Assembly: GCA_963922815.1 (NCBI GenBank)
Contig: CAWUKD010000050.1
Span: 1-21,620 of the forward strand
DNA length: 21,620 nucleotides
Direction of reading: 5' to 3'
Origin: SZUA-146 sp963922815
GTDB lineage: Bacteria > Pseudomonadota > Gammaproteobacteria > Steroidobacterales > SZUA-146
Part shown: positions 1 to 7,805 of the stretch, in pieces
Layout of the letters: every line of letters begins with the position of its first letter
Position numbering within the stretch: position 1 is the stretch's first letter
Position numbers and translations under genes: made by a program
Notes under the pieces: generated by a model
What the model saw: only the letters and a program-made list of their open reading frames with translations
Told to the model about the DNA's origin: nothing
Databases searched by the model: none

Positions 1-570
1 CGCATGCAGTTCTGGGCCGAGTACTACGAAAAGCTGTTCAACTTTCGGGAAATTCGCTACTTCGATATCAAGGGCGAATACACGGGTCTGCTGTCGAAAG
101 CCATGACGGCGCCTGACGGCAAGATCCGTATCCCGCTGAACGAAGAGGCGGCACAAGGCGGCGGACAAATCGAAGAGTACCTGATGGAGTTTAACGGTGA
201 AGGCATTCAGCACATTGCCTTTAGCTGCGACAACCTGCTCGAGTGTTTCGATCGCCTGAAAAAACAGGGCACCCAGTTTATGACAGCACCCCCGGACACG
301 TATTACGAGATGCTCGAGCAACGTCTGCCCGGGCACGGAGAGCCGGTTGATGAACTGAGGTCCCGCGGTATCCTGCTCGACGGTACAACCGATGGCGGTG
401 AGCCTCGTCTGCTGCTGCAAATCTTTTCCGCGAATATGGTCGGACCTACCTTCTTTGAGTTTATTCAGCGCAAGGAAGATGAAGGGTTTGGTGAAGGTAA
501 TTTCAAAGCCCTGTTCGAATCCATTGAGCGCGATCAGATTGAGCGTGGCGTCATTAACGCGGGCGCATAG
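1..570 (+). CDS. hppD: 4-hydroxyphenylpyruvate dioxygenase, C-terminal part (5' end outside window)
   Basis: Converts 4-hydroxyphenylpyruvate to homogentisate with Fe(II) and O2, the second step of tyrosine catabolism, in the cytoplasm. The reading frame is open from base 1, so the gene begins upstream; about 189 residues are visible against roughly 350 for the family, i.e. the C-terminal VOC-type catalytic domain. Family hallmarks seen are GEGIQHIAF, whose His (codon 211-213) is an iron ligand, and GPTFFEFIQRK, whose Glu (codon 457-459) is another iron ligand, followed by the typical tail GFGEGNFKALFESIERDQ. The first iron-ligand His lies before the window. The next gene starts 11 bp downstream and the following one is a fumarylacetoacetate-hydrolase homologue, so this is the head or middle of a tyrosine-degradation operon. 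The ATG at base 4 is internal, not the true start. Identification is strong. Confidence 0.93.
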   Translation, partial: RMQFWAEYYEKLFNFREIRYFDIKGEYTGLLSKAMTAPDGKIRIPLNEEAAQGGGQIEEYLMEFNGEGIQHIAFSCDNLLECFDRLKKQGTQFMTAPPDTYYEMLEQRLPGHGEPVDELRSRGILLDGTTDGGEPRLLLQIFSANMVGPTFFEFIQRKEDEGFGEGNFKALFESIERDQIERGVINAGA

Positions 571-581
571 CGGAGTCGATC

Positions 582-1124
582 ATGAAAATGAAACGTATTC
601 ACCACGTCGCCTACCGGTGCAAGGACGCCCGGGAGACGGTGGAGTTCTATCAGCGGGTGTTGAATATGGACTTCACCGTGGCCTTCGCAGAAGACCAGGT
701 ACCGTCGACCAAAGAGCCGGACCCCTACATGCACGTTTTTCTGGACGCCGGCATGGGTAACGTTCTGGCCTTTTTTGAGCTGCCCACGGTGCCGGAAATG
801 GATCGTGATCAGAACACGCCAGCCTGGGTTCAGCACATTGCGTTCGAGGTAGAAGACTACGATGCGTTGCTGGAAGCGAAGAAGCATGTAGAATCTCAGG
901 GGCTCGATGTTCTCGGGCCGACGAATCACGGTATTTTTCAATCCATCTATTTCTTTGATCCGAATGGGCATCGCCTTGAACTCGTTGCGAATACCCAGAC
1001 GCAGGAGCAGATAGACGAGCTTAAGCGCGTCGCACCTGCGATGCTGGAAGAATGGAGTAGAACCAAAAAAGCGCCACGCCACGCGGCCTGGTTGCACAGT
1101 CTCGAATTTGGAGGGGACCAGTAA
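582..1124 (+). CDS. VOC-fold metalloprotein (glyoxalase I-like) in tyrosine operon
   Basis: A 180-residue protein with two beta-alpha-beta-beta-beta modules of the vicinal oxygen chelate superfamily (glyoxalases, epimerases, extradiol dioxygenases). Module 1 runs from IHHVAYRCKD to about residue 68, and module 2 from WVQHIAFEVEDYD to FFDPNGHRLELVA. Candidate metal ligands are His8, Glu66 (in FFELP), His85 and Glu133. Their spacing closely parallels the His5/Glu56/His74/Glu122 set of E. coli glyoxalase I, so a metal-dependent isomerase or lyase is more likely than an Fe dioxygenase (two His, one Glu). The residues after about 140 form a helical tail. The start follows hppD by 11 bp, and the stop abuts the GTG of the next gene, implying co-translation. 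Substrate is unknown; the context suggests an intermediate or by-product of tyrosine breakdown. Family assignment is firm, function is inference. Confidence 0.87.
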   Translation: MKMKRIHHVAYRCKDARETVEFYQRVLNMDFTVAFAEDQVPSTKEPDPYMHVFLDAGMGNVLAFFELPTVPEMDRDQNTPAWVQHIAFEVEDYDALLEAKKHVESQGLDVLGPTNHGIFQSIYFFDPNGHRLELVANTQTQEQIDELKRVAPAMLEEWSRTKKAPRHAAWLHSLEFGGDQ

Positions 1125-2126
1125 GTGAAGCTAGCATCCTTGAAAGACGGCCGCGATGGCCGCCTCGTTGTCGTATCTTCAGATCTGCAGCGATGCGTGT
1201 CAGTTGACGGCGTACCAACGCTGCAGGCAGCGCTCGATAACTGGACGGCTGCTGCACCGGCTCTGGCAGCCGCGCAGGCCTCTTTGAATGACGGAGGCGG
1301 AGCGTCGTTTAATCAATCCGACTGCGCGTCGCCATTGCCTCGTGCTTATCAGTGGGCGGACGGTTCTGCCTACGTCAATCACGTTGAGCTGGTTCGAAAA
1401 GCGCGCGGTGCACAAATGCCGGCGTCCTTCTGGACCGACCCGCTCATGTATCAGGGCGGCTCCGATACGTTTCTGGGTCCCCGCGACGACATTGTCATGG
1501 CTGACGAAGACTGGGGCATCGACTTCGAAGCCGAAGTTGCTGTTATTACCGGTGATGTTCCCATGGGCGTATCGGCGGCGGATGCGGCCGGCTACATTCA
1601 GCTGATCATGCTGGTCAATGACGTGTCGCTTCGAAACCTGATTCCCGGCGAGCTGGCCAAAGGGTTTGGCTTTTTCCAGTCTAAGCCCTCCAGTGCTTTT
1701 TCACCGGTAGCGGTCACTCCCGACGAGCTTGGTGACAGCTGGTCGGACGCCAAACTGCATCTGCCGCTGCTGTCTACGCTCAATAATGCTTTGATTGGCA
1801 AGCCGGAGGCGGGCGTTGACATGACCTTCGACTTTGGCCAGCTGATTGCTCACGCCGCGAAGTCGCGACCCTTGTGCGCCGGTACCATTATCGGTTCGGG
1901 TACCGTCTCCAACAAACTGAATGATGGTCCTGGCAAGCACATTGCTGACGGCGGCGTCGGGTACTCGTGCATTGCAGAGATTCGCACTATTGAAACCATC
2001 AATAACGGCAAGCCAGGTACGTCCTTCATGCGCTTTGGCGACCGGATTCAGATTGAAATGAAAGATGCCAATGGCGTCACGATATTTGGCGAAATTGATC
2101 AGCGGGTTGTTCGGTACGAACCCTGA
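1125..2126 (+). CDS. Fumarylacetoacetate hydrolase family protein
   Basis: Predicted cytoplasmic hydrolase that splits fumarylacetoacetate into fumarate and acetoacetate, the last step of tyrosine/homogentisate degradation. The 333-residue length fits the bacterial FAH-family group found in such operons. Seen in the sequence: the metal-site motif IDFEAEVAVITG (Glu135, Glu137), LVNDVSLRN with Asp166, the stretch KGFGFFQSKPSSAFSPVAV, and GTIIGSGTVSNK near residues 253-264, all typical of the FAH C-terminal fold. The start is GTG at 1125, immediately after the stop of the VOC gene; GAGGGGA lies about 10 bases upstream as a ribosome-binding site. No maleylacetoacetate isomerase follows; the next gene is on the other strand. 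FAH-family members also act on acylpyruvates and similar compounds, so the exact substrate rests on the hppD neighbour. Confidence 0.88.
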   Translation: MKLASLKDGRDGRLVVVSSDLQRCVSVDGVPTLQAALDNWTAAAPALAAAQASLNDGGGASFNQSDCASPLPRAYQWADGSAYVNHVELVRKARGAQMPASFWTDPLMYQGGSDTFLGPRDDIVMADEDWGIDFEAEVAVITGDVPMGVSAADAAGYIQLIMLVNDVSLRNLIPGELAKGFGFFQSKPSSAFSPVAVTPDELGDSWSDAKLHLPLLSTLNNALIGKPEAGVDMTFDFGQLIAHAAKSRPLCAGTIIGSGTVSNKLNDGPGKHIADGGVGYSCIAEIRTIETINNGKPGTSFMRFGDRIQIEMKDANGVTIFGEIDQRVVRYEP

Positions 2127-2161
2127 GTGATGTTGTCAGCCCGATTCAGGTAAATGGTCGC

Positions 2162-2184
2162 AAAAAAACCGCGGCATAACCCGG
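2162..2184 (-). terminator. Probable Rho-independent terminator of the SDR gene
   Basis: Read on the minus strand, a small GC hairpin (CCG-GG, loop TTATG, CC-CGG with one bulged G; 2169-2184) is followed directly by seven T residues (A-run 2162-2168 on the plus strand). It lies about 70 bases beyond the stop of the minus-strand SDR gene. The stem is short, hence only moderate confidence. The rest of 2127-2255, between two convergent genes, shows nothing else. Confidence 0.42.
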
Positions 2185-2255
2185 CCTGTTCGCATCGGAG
2201 TAGCTGAAGGTCAGCACGTGTGCACAGAGCAGCGAGGCCAGGTTAAACCGCCGGA

Positions 2256-3050
2256 TCAGTTCTTACGGGACGTATACCGGCCCACAACGCCTGACAACCG
2301 GCGAATCAGCCACTTGGGCATGGCGCGCCCGGTTACGGTGGTCGCGAGATTCAGCGTGCCCGGTACGCAAATGACGTCACCTTTCATGCAGGCCCGGTAG
2401 CCCTGGGCTGCAACATCGTCGACGTCGCCAATCAAAAAACCCGGGATTTTTTTCAGCCCGCTGCTTTTTTCCTGGGCGCTGCTGACCATGTTCGTCGCAG
2501 TAATGCCCGGGCACAGTGCTGTGACGGTTACGCCGCTGCCCAGCAGTTCTTCGGCCAGCGATTCGGTGAGTGACAAAACGTAGGCTTTGGTTGCTGCGTA
2601 CGTGGCAAGCCCCGGCACCGGCTGAAAGGCGGCAATTGAGGCCACGTTTAGAATGCGCCCGCTGCCGCGTTCAACCATGGGGGGCAGAAAATGGTTGAGC
2701 ATGTTGGTAAGCCCGCTGACGTTAAGGTCTATCAGCCGTTTGTGATCGGATTCCGGCAAATCAATGAAAGGGGCATGTTCAAGCACGCCTGCGTTATTGA
2801 CCAGAATATCGACTTCAATGCTCTGCCGTCGCATGGATGCAGCCAGGGTCTTGCCTGCGGTTCTGCGCGACAGGTCTGCCGGTTCTACCCGGACGCTGAC
2901 GTCATGCTTTTTCCGTAAACGTTTGGCGAGACTTTCGAGCTTGTCGGCGCTGCGGGCAACAAGAACAAGGTCGTGGCCGTCTTTGGCAAAAAGTCGTGCC
3001 AGTGCTTCGCCGATTCCTGACGAGGCTCCTGTAACCATTGCTGTTGCCAT
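2256..3050 (-). CDS. SDR family NAD(P)-dependent oxidoreductase (DltE-like)
   Basis: A 264-residue classical short-chain dehydrogenase/reductase. The Rossmann glycine motif TGASSGIG is at residues 7-14, an Arg at 33 (VARS) suggests NADP(H) preference, NNAG is at 85-88, and the catalytic Ser138, Tyr151 and Lys155 (YAATK) are present, followed by PGIT at 181-184. The N-terminus starts at the beginning of the fold, so the ATG at 3050 fits. The C-terminus is extended and basic (MPKWLIRRLSGVVGRYTSRKN), as in the subgroup annotated as short-chain dehydrogenases of unknown substrate, and may touch the membrane. It stands alone, convergent with the tyrosine operon and divergent from the NmrA-like gene. 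Substrate cannot be told from the sequence. Confidence 0.9.
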   Translation of the reverse strand: MATAMVTGASSGIGEALARLFAKDGHDLVLVARSADKLESLAKRLRKKHDVSVRVEPADLSRRTAGKTLAASMRRQSIEVDILVNNAGVLEHAPFIDLPESDHKRLIDLNVSGLTNMLNHFLPPMVERGSGRILNVASIAAFQPVPGLATYAATKAYVLSLTESLAEELLGSGVTVTALCPGITATNMVSSAQEKSSGLKKIPGFLIGDVDDVAAQGYRACMKGDVICVPGTLNLATTVTGRAMPKWLIRRLSGVVGRYTSRKN

Positions 3051-3374
3051 ATACCTGATACCTTCTGTATGAACGCCTTGCAGACATTAGCACAGCTGAT
3101 CTTAACGGAGCGGCATCCAGAGCGTGTCGAATCGGGTACTCGTAACGCCAGAACGCCGGGTGCAGGCTGTCGGAGTCGCAATCGCCAGCGGGCGCGCTTG
3201 TGCGGTGGGCAGAGCGTGTCATCGCGCCTCGGAGTAACTCGCAGGCGGCTGACGGAGCTTGGCTTTATAATTTGCCTTGGCACGACCAGTTACAACGGGA
3301 GTGTTTGGGCGGCCAGGCGGACGCAGGCACTCGCTTGCGGTCTTCCGGCAGGTGAAATTTATTGGAGCATCAGA
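3051..3374 (+). promoter_or_regulatory. Divergent intergenic region with a candidate -10 box
   Basis: This 324-base gap lies between the divergent SDR and NmrA-like genes. A perfect TATAAT sits at 3266-3271 on the plus strand, about 104 bases before the ATG at 3375; no good TTGACA-like box is seen 15-19 bases upstream of it. An open frame continues leftward in phase with the NmrA-like gene, but its residues show no family resemblance. GGAG at 3364-3367 is a good ribosome-binding site for the ATG at 3375. No convincing operator or hairpin was found. Confidence 0.3.
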
Positions 3375-4247
3375 ATGGGTCAATCGTCGATACTAATTTC
3401 CGGAGCTACGGGGCTGAACGGCAGAGCGCTGCTGCAACAGCTTTCCTCAGAGGGTGTCGGTGTACGGGCGATGGTGCGCAACGTGTCGCAGGCGTCGGAT
3501 CTTGCCGGCGACTACGTGGAGCTGATCCAGGGGGATTATAACGACACGGCATCATTACGAGCTGCGTTAGCCGGTATCGACAAAGCCTATATCGTTACGA
3601 GCGTTCATCGGGACGCCCTTGAATGGTACGAGCATTTTTTTACGGCGGCGAAAGATGCAGGCGTTAAGCACATCGTCAAGTTCTCCGGGCTTGGTTCGGA
3701 TGTAAATTCGCCATCGGAGATTATCAGGCAGCACGGTGAGTCAGACGCGCAATTAAAGGCGTCGGGCATGTGCTACACGATACTTCGACCTAACTCGTTC
3801 TTTCAGAACATGCTGTGGCAGGCGCAAAGCATTGCCGCTACCGGGTTGTTTTATCTGCCTATGGGTGACGCCAGGCACAGCCTTGTCGACGTGCGTGACC
3901 TGGCTGAAGCTACCGCTCGTGTGCTGTCAGAAGACGGTCACGAAAACCGGGAATACGACCTGACCGGTCCTCAGTCGCTTAGTTTTTTTGACGTGGCGTC
4001 AACGCTGTCACAGGAACTGTCGAAACCTGTGTCCTATATTCCGGTATCCGTTGAAGATGCTAAGGCTGCGATGCTGGAAAACGGCATGCCGGGCTGGGAT
4101 GCCCATGCGGTCGCAGAGCTTCAGGGCCTGTTGGCGTCCGGGAGATACGCCGAGGTGGTTCCCGACCTTGAAAACCTGCTCGGCAGAACGCCTCGCGCGT
4201 TCGGTGACTTTGTACACGACTACTCGTCAGTTTTTAGCGCCGAATAA
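3375..4247 (+). CDS. NmrA-like NAD(P)-binding protein (atypical SDR, QorB-type)
   Basis: A 290-residue atypical SDR. The N-terminal Rossmann motif GATGLNG is at residues 10-16, followed by RAMVRN, which suggests NADP(H) binding, then GDYNDTASLRAAL and IVKFSGLGSD. The mid-protein stretch YTILRPNSFFQNML and the later VDVRDLAEATARVL and YDLTGPQSLS are hallmarks of NmrA/HSCARG and NAD(P)H:quinone oxidoreductase-2-like proteins. Members reduce quinones or act as redox-sensing regulators; which applies here is unknown. The ATG at 3375 is chosen because GGAG lies 7 bases upstream and the conserved fold begins immediately after it; the in-frame ATG at 3069 would add about 100 unrelated residues. It is divergent from the SDR gene and convergent with the hypothetical gene to its right. 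Confidence 0.86.
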   Translation: MGQSSILISGATGLNGRALLQQLSSEGVGVRAMVRNVSQASDLAGDYVELIQGDYNDTASLRAALAGIDKAYIVTSVHRDALEWYEHFFTAAKDAGVKHIVKFSGLGSDVNSPSEIIRQHGESDAQLKASGMCYTILRPNSFFQNMLWQAQSIAATGLFYLPMGDARHSLVDVRDLAEATARVLSEDGHENREYDLTGPQSLSFFDVASTLSQELSKPVSYIPVSVEDAKAAMLENGMPGWDAHAVAELQGLLASGRYAEVVPDLENLLGRTPRAFGDFVHDYSSVFSAE

Positions 4248-4404
4248 AATACCGGCCGCACAGAGGAACAGGGTCCGGTAGCCGGTGAGTTGCCGGGTGG
4301 GCAAATACGGCATTGCGTTGAGTGCCGAGATATAGCTTTGACCGGCGTCCCTGCTCGTGTCGATGATGCGTCAGTTTGCGATCTTCCCGGATCACCGCGT
4401 CGGC

Positions 4405-4453
4405 CGGATCGGGGCTATTCGCATTGACAACATTGTGCGAATAGCCCGATCCG
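4405..4453. terminator. Long inverted repeat, likely bidirectional terminator
   Basis: Arms 4405-4423 and 4436-4453 form an 18-bp stem with a single bulged G (left arm begins CGGATCGGGG, right arm ends CCCGATCCG), around a 12-base loop TTGACAACATTG. It lies between two convergent genes and its right edge is 7 bases from the stop of the minus-strand gene. T-tracts are weak (ATTTT on the right side), so it may also act as an mRNA-end stabiliser. The remainder of 4248-4459 has no recognisable feature. Confidence 0.6.
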
Positions 4454-4459
4454 ATCATT

Positions 4460-5602
4460 TTAGGCTACGTCCTCGACCTGAGCGTCCATTTTCAGAGCTA
4501 CCTCATTAAGGGTAGCGGCTGCCAGCTCATGACCGGCGAACGGCTTTTCAACAGATGACGTTTCTATTTGACTGACCATCGCACTAACGATCTGCAGCTG
4601 GAAGCCGCCTGTAAATGAAAACGCAGACGAGTTTCCCGGGCTTTGGAACTGGCTGCCAAACGCGTTCAGCGACTCGGTCAACTGACTCAGGAAATCATTA
4701 ATCGTTGAGAGCGCGCCTGCGAGACTGCCGGTTGGATCAGGAGCCGCATGCACCAGCGTCGGTGTTTCGACAGCGACTGGCGCCCCCTCCTGGGAGATTG
4801 AATTTGCTTCTGGCTCAGCGGCGACAGGAGCAACGGCTGCTGTATCCGGCTGAGACACCTCGGCCGAAAGATCAGCGGGTGGGGTCTGGACGCTGGTCGG
4901 TGCAGCCGGTGGTTCCGAGTTCACTACCGGAGCAACAGGCTGTGTGGTTTCACCCGGCGACGGGACAGAAGGAACGGGGTTTGTCGATTCCATAACAGGT
5001 CGCGCATAGGTGAATGACTCGCGCAGATTAAATTTCATATTAACGTTGGAAAGCTGCTCGCTGTTGTAGCTGAAGTCGGCAGCAATACTGAAGGCCTCTT
5101 TTACATCACCGTCGTAAAATGTGTTGGCCATTTCGCGGGCCTGAACCAGCACGTCGCGAATCGCGCTCAATTCCTCGCCGTTCAGATCGCCGTCTACGAC
5201 CACCTTGAAAGACGATGAGCTGCTGTTGCTGAGAGAGAAATCCGAGATGACGGTGCCACCGCTTTCGAACTGCTGGTTTTGCGCGTTCATACTCTCAGAG
5301 TTCATGAATTTGATGCGGACAACGTCGCCTTCCTGCGTGCGAAGCTGCAGTCCACCGCTTTCAGATCGGTCATAGGCAATCGCATTCTGCACCGCGCTTT
5401 GCAAATTGTTAGGCGCGGGCGTACCGCTGTTCCCGCTGGAAAGCGCCTGTTGGCCCCGAAACGGGTTCGATGAATGACTGACGCTCTCGCGTTCGCGAAA
5501 GCCTACCTGAGAACGATTTTGCCCTTCGCTGCTACCTACGCTTAGCTGTTGAAAGCGCTGAACTTGAGTAAAGGCTGAGTTGATTGAAGAGATTATGTCC
5601 AC
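4460..5602 (-). CDS. Hypothetical protein, Ser/Pro/Ala-rich, unknown family
   Basis: I do not recognise this protein confidently. With the GTG start at 5602 it has 380 residues and no signal peptide or membrane segment. The layout is: a polar, Ser/Gln/Asn-rich N-terminus (about 1-85); a folded-looking core (about 85-195) with LQLRTQEGDVVRIKF, a poly-Ser patch, VVVDGDLNGEELSAIRDVLVQ and FYDGDVKEAFSIAADF; a long Pro/Ala/Val-rich linker (about 205-295); and an amphipathic C-terminal segment with TINDFLSQLTESLNAFGSQF. The frame stays open upstream to 5779 with other ATGs at 5659, 5719 and 5779. An AT-rich stretch at 5636-5655 looks like leader or promoter rather than coding sequence, so the shorter form is preferred, but the start is uncertain. 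It follows the flavin-reductase gene by about 200 bases, probably with its own promoter. Confidence 0.68.
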   Translation of the reverse strand: MDIISSINSAFTQVQRFQQLSVGSSEGQNRSQVGFRERESVSHSSNPFRGQQALSSGNSGTPAPNNLQSAVQNAIAYDRSESGGLQLRTQEGDVVRIKFMNSESMNAQNQQFESGGTVISDFSLSNSSSSSFKVVVDGDLNGEELSAIRDVLVQAREMANTFYDGDVKEAFSIAADFSYNSEQLSNVNMKFNLRESFTYARPVMESTNPVPSVPSPGETTQPVAPVVNSEPPAAPTSVQTPPADLSAEVSQPDTAAVAPVAAEPEANSISQEGAPVAVETPTLVHAAPDPTGSLAGALSTINDFLSQLTESLNAFGSQFQSPGNSSAFSFTGGFQLQIVSAMVSQIETSSVEKPFAGHELAAATLNEVALKMDAQVEDVA

Positions 5603-5784
5603 GGTGTGCTCGCTTTGCCGATCCTGGCAGGTTGATAAAAAATGGAATGTGATAGACATAATGTCGTCCGCTGATTGAGAAGCTTTAGCGGATTTTCGAA
5701 AGATCACGGGTTTTGACATAACCCGAGTCGTGGATTGCGACAACCTGGAACTGTATTGCTGCCGTACCCACGACGGCAAAGCAT

Positions 5785-5803
5785 TAGAGTCGCCAGGACT
5801 CTA
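5785..5803 (-). terminator. Hairpin overlapping the flavin-reductase stop codon
   Basis: A perfect 7-bp stem, TAGAGTC at 5785-5791 and GACTCTA at 5797-5803, encloses a 5-base loop. On the minus strand the stem opens with the TAG stop codon (5803-5801) of the flavin-reductase gene. The following minus-strand bases (ATGCTTTGCC) give only a poor T-tract, so termination is possible but unproven. The rest of the gap 5603-5784 holds probable leader sequence of the hypothetical gene. Confidence 0.38.
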
Positions 5804-6406
5804 CTTTAGGCGCTGAATCTCAAACTGATCGGTAATGCGCCCATACAGGGGGCCGCTCAATCGGGCGATGGGTGCCAATTTGTCGATATCGATACGCAAT
5901 GGGTCTTTCTGACTGATTACATCGTCACTGATGTGAAAGCGCAGTACCTCACCCAGAATAATGCGTCCTCCACCCGAGAGCGGGATATCCTGCATCAGTT
6001 GGCATTCGAAGCTGACCGGTGAGGCTAACAGCCTCGGGGCCAGCACATCTACAGAGGGCGTGGTCTCAAGCTTTGCCAGAGCGGCTTCGTCAACATCCGA
6101 TGGAACGGACGCTGCGCACTGGTTCATTTGTAACGCCATCGGTTCATTCACGAGATTAACCACAAACTGTTGCGTGGCCAATATATTGTTGGGTGTGTCT
6201 TTCTGACGGCCGTCCATGTTTGGTTCAAAGCCCAGGACAACCACTGGTGGCTCGCTGCCCATGGCATTGAAGAAGCTGAACGGCGCTGCGTTAACCTGAC
6301 CCAGAGCATTCACTGTCGTCACAAATGCGATGGGTCGTGGAAGTACAGTGGACACTAAAAGTTTATAGGCGAGGGAGGGCGGTATCTCGGAAGACGGAAT
6401 ATTCAT
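5801..6406 (-). CDS. Flavin reductase-like domain protein (FMN-binding split barrel)
   Basis: A 201-residue protein of the flavin-reductase-like, FMN-binding split-barrel family (DIM6/NTAB type). Characteristic stretches are LLVSTVLPRPIAFVTTVN, followed by NAAPFSFFNAMGSEPPVVVLGF, then TPNNILATQQFVVNLVNE, and later GGRIILGEVLRFHI. Members bind FMN and either supply reduced flavin to monooxygenases or have unknown redox roles; no partner monooxygenase is visible here. The ATG at 6406 is preferred; an in-frame GTG at 6415 would add three residues. It is divergent from the AraC-type regulator, with a gap of about 240 bases between the starts. The family is confident, the substrate is not. Confidence 0.87.
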   Translation of the reverse strand: MNIPSSEIPPSLAYKLLVSTVLPRPIAFVTTVNALGQVNAAPFSFFNAMGSEPPVVVLGFEPNMDGRQKDTPNNILATQQFVVNLVNEPMALQMNQCAASVPSDVDEAALAKLETTPSVDVLAPRLLASPVSFECQLMQDIPLSGGGRIILGEVLRFHISDDVISQKDPLRIDIDKLAPIARLSGPLYGRITDQFEIQRLK

Positions 6407-6646
6407 TGGTGTCACTCAGCTAAGATTTGCAGCAGTATGGATTGAAGGGTGTTCACCAGAGTGCCGGCGTCTTCCGGTTCTCTGACAATATTCGCAATAG
6501 CGCGACTGAGGCCAGGATTGATCTCGTATGGCGCGCAGATTCAGCTGGCGACCATAACGCACTTGACCCAACCAATACAGACCCTTAGCCTCTTCTCTCT
6601 TACCGGTTTCTGCGATGCTCCACAACTCATTCGGATAGCAGCGTTT

Positions 6647-7789
6647 ATGGCTGAACTCGATGTGGGCTGGCGATCAGCCCTGCTTTTTGCTTTGACGCTG
6701 CCAACGATGCTGGCGGCGCTGATGCTCGGCTTACGTGCCTCGGATCGTCCTGCCTTTGTGTGGCTCGCTCTGCTGCTCGGAGCCTGGTGCTGGCATTCGA
6801 TTCCGTACATTATCGGGTTCGCCGGTGCGTATTCGGCGTTTCCATGGTTGACGTTTGCTCCCTTTAATATGGAGCTGTGGTTTGGGCCGCTGTTTTACCT
6901 GCACGCGCATGCGCTGGCGAATCGGGGACGGGCACCGCGCCAGTGGCTTTGGTTGCTGCCCGGTCTTGTTCAGTTTGTCTACTACACGTTGTGCTTCGTT
7001 CTTTTAGGCGACGGTCCGTCAAAGTTTGCGTTCAACAATGCGTTTCACGAGCCGTACATTGTGCCTGTCGAAACTGCCGTGGGGCTGGGTCTGGCGGTAA
7101 CCGGTATGTGGCTGGCGTGGCGGGAGATCGCCCGATATCGCCGCTGGCTCGATCAGTCGCACTCGGCCGCCGACGCGTTCGACCCCGTGTGGCTGCGCCG
7201 GTTTGTGGTTGGGATGGCCGTTGCGATTGCCGTGTGGGTCGCTTTTGATACATGGAGCGCGCTAATCGAGGTGCTGCACTACGTCAATGTGTTTTGGTTG
7301 TACGTGGTCATCGGCTCCGTGTTTTTGCTGCTCGCACTGAGCGGGCTGACCCATGTTGATGTGCTGTTTCCCAAAATAGCGGTGCCTGAAACGATGCCGG
7401 AATCCGTATCTGAATCCGGGGCTGGTTCGCGCGCGGAGACGGGTGTCAGCGTTGACACGGTGGCACGCGCCGTCCGCGATGGGGAGCTGTACCGCGATCC
7501 AGGGCTCAATGTGTCGTCACTCGCCCGCCACATGGGTACCAACGAGAGCTATCTGTCGAAAGCCATCAATGCCGGTGCGGGGGTAAACTTTAACCGCTTT
7601 GTAAACAAGATCCGGATTGACGAGGTTTGCCGGCGGCTGCAGGATCCGGCAAATGACCAATCCCTGCTCGACATTGCCATGGACTCCGGGTTTGCGTCCA
7701 AGGCGACGTTCAATCGGGTCTTTCGTGATCTGGTGGGCGAACCCCCGGGGCGTTGGCGAAAACAGGCGCGAAAACGTCTCAAATCCTGA
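6647..7789 (+). CDS. Membrane-anchored AraC-family transcriptional regulator
   Basis: A 380-residue regulator. Residues 1 to about 235 contain around seven hydrophobic segments (for example ALLFALTLPTMLAALMLGL, WLWLLPGLVQFVYYTLCFVLL and YVVIGSVFLLLALSGL), forming a polytopic sensor. After a polar linker comes a C-terminal AraC DNA-binding domain (about 268-375) with two helix-turn-helix elements, NVSSLARHMGTNESYLSKAI (288-307) and SLLDIAMDSGFASKATFNRV (339-358), the second matching the conserved AraC signature. The frame is open from 6449, but the ATG at 6647 begins just before the first membrane helix and is the sensible start; its ribosome-binding site is weak. The next gene, an S41 peptidase, lies about 106 bases downstream on the same strand and is a plausible target. 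The signal sensed is unknown. Confidence 0.87.
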   Translation: MAELDVGWRSALLFALTLPTMLAALMLGLRASDRPAFVWLALLLGAWCWHSIPYIIGFAGAYSAFPWLTFAPFNMELWFGPLFYLHAHALANRGRAPRQWLWLLPGLVQFVYYTLCFVLLGDGPSKFAFNNAFHEPYIVPVETAVGLGLAVTGMWLAWREIARYRRWLDQSHSAADAFDPVWLRRFVVGMAVAIAVWVAFDTWSALIEVLHYVNVFWLYVVIGSVFLLLALSGLTHVDVLFPKIAVPETMPESVSESGAGSRAETGVSVDTVARAVRDGELYRDPGLNVSSLARHMGTNESYLSKAINAGAGVNFNRFVNKIRIDEVCRRLQDPANDQSLLDIAMDSGFASKATFNRVFRDLVGEPPGRWRKQARKRLKS

Positions 7790-7805
7790 AAAACACCATA
7801 GCTTT

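Noticed and set aside
3069..3374. In-frame N-terminal extension of the NmrA-like gene from an ATG at 3069
   Set aside because: The added 102 residues are Arg-rich and unlike any SDR; the Rossmann motif starts just after the ATG at 3375, which has a good ribosome-binding site, and the extension would overlap the promoter region of the divergent SDR gene.
4425..4438. Possible third copy of the LacI-type operator (TGACAACATTGTGC)
   Set aside because: Three mismatches, no longer a palindrome, lies in a terminator hairpin between convergent genes and not at a promoter; not counted as an operator.
6449..6646. In-frame extension of the AraC-type regulator upstream of 6647
   Set aside because: The residues lack family similarity and the first membrane helix begins just after the ATG at 6647; the extra frame would cover the divergent promoter region shared with the flavin-reductase gene.
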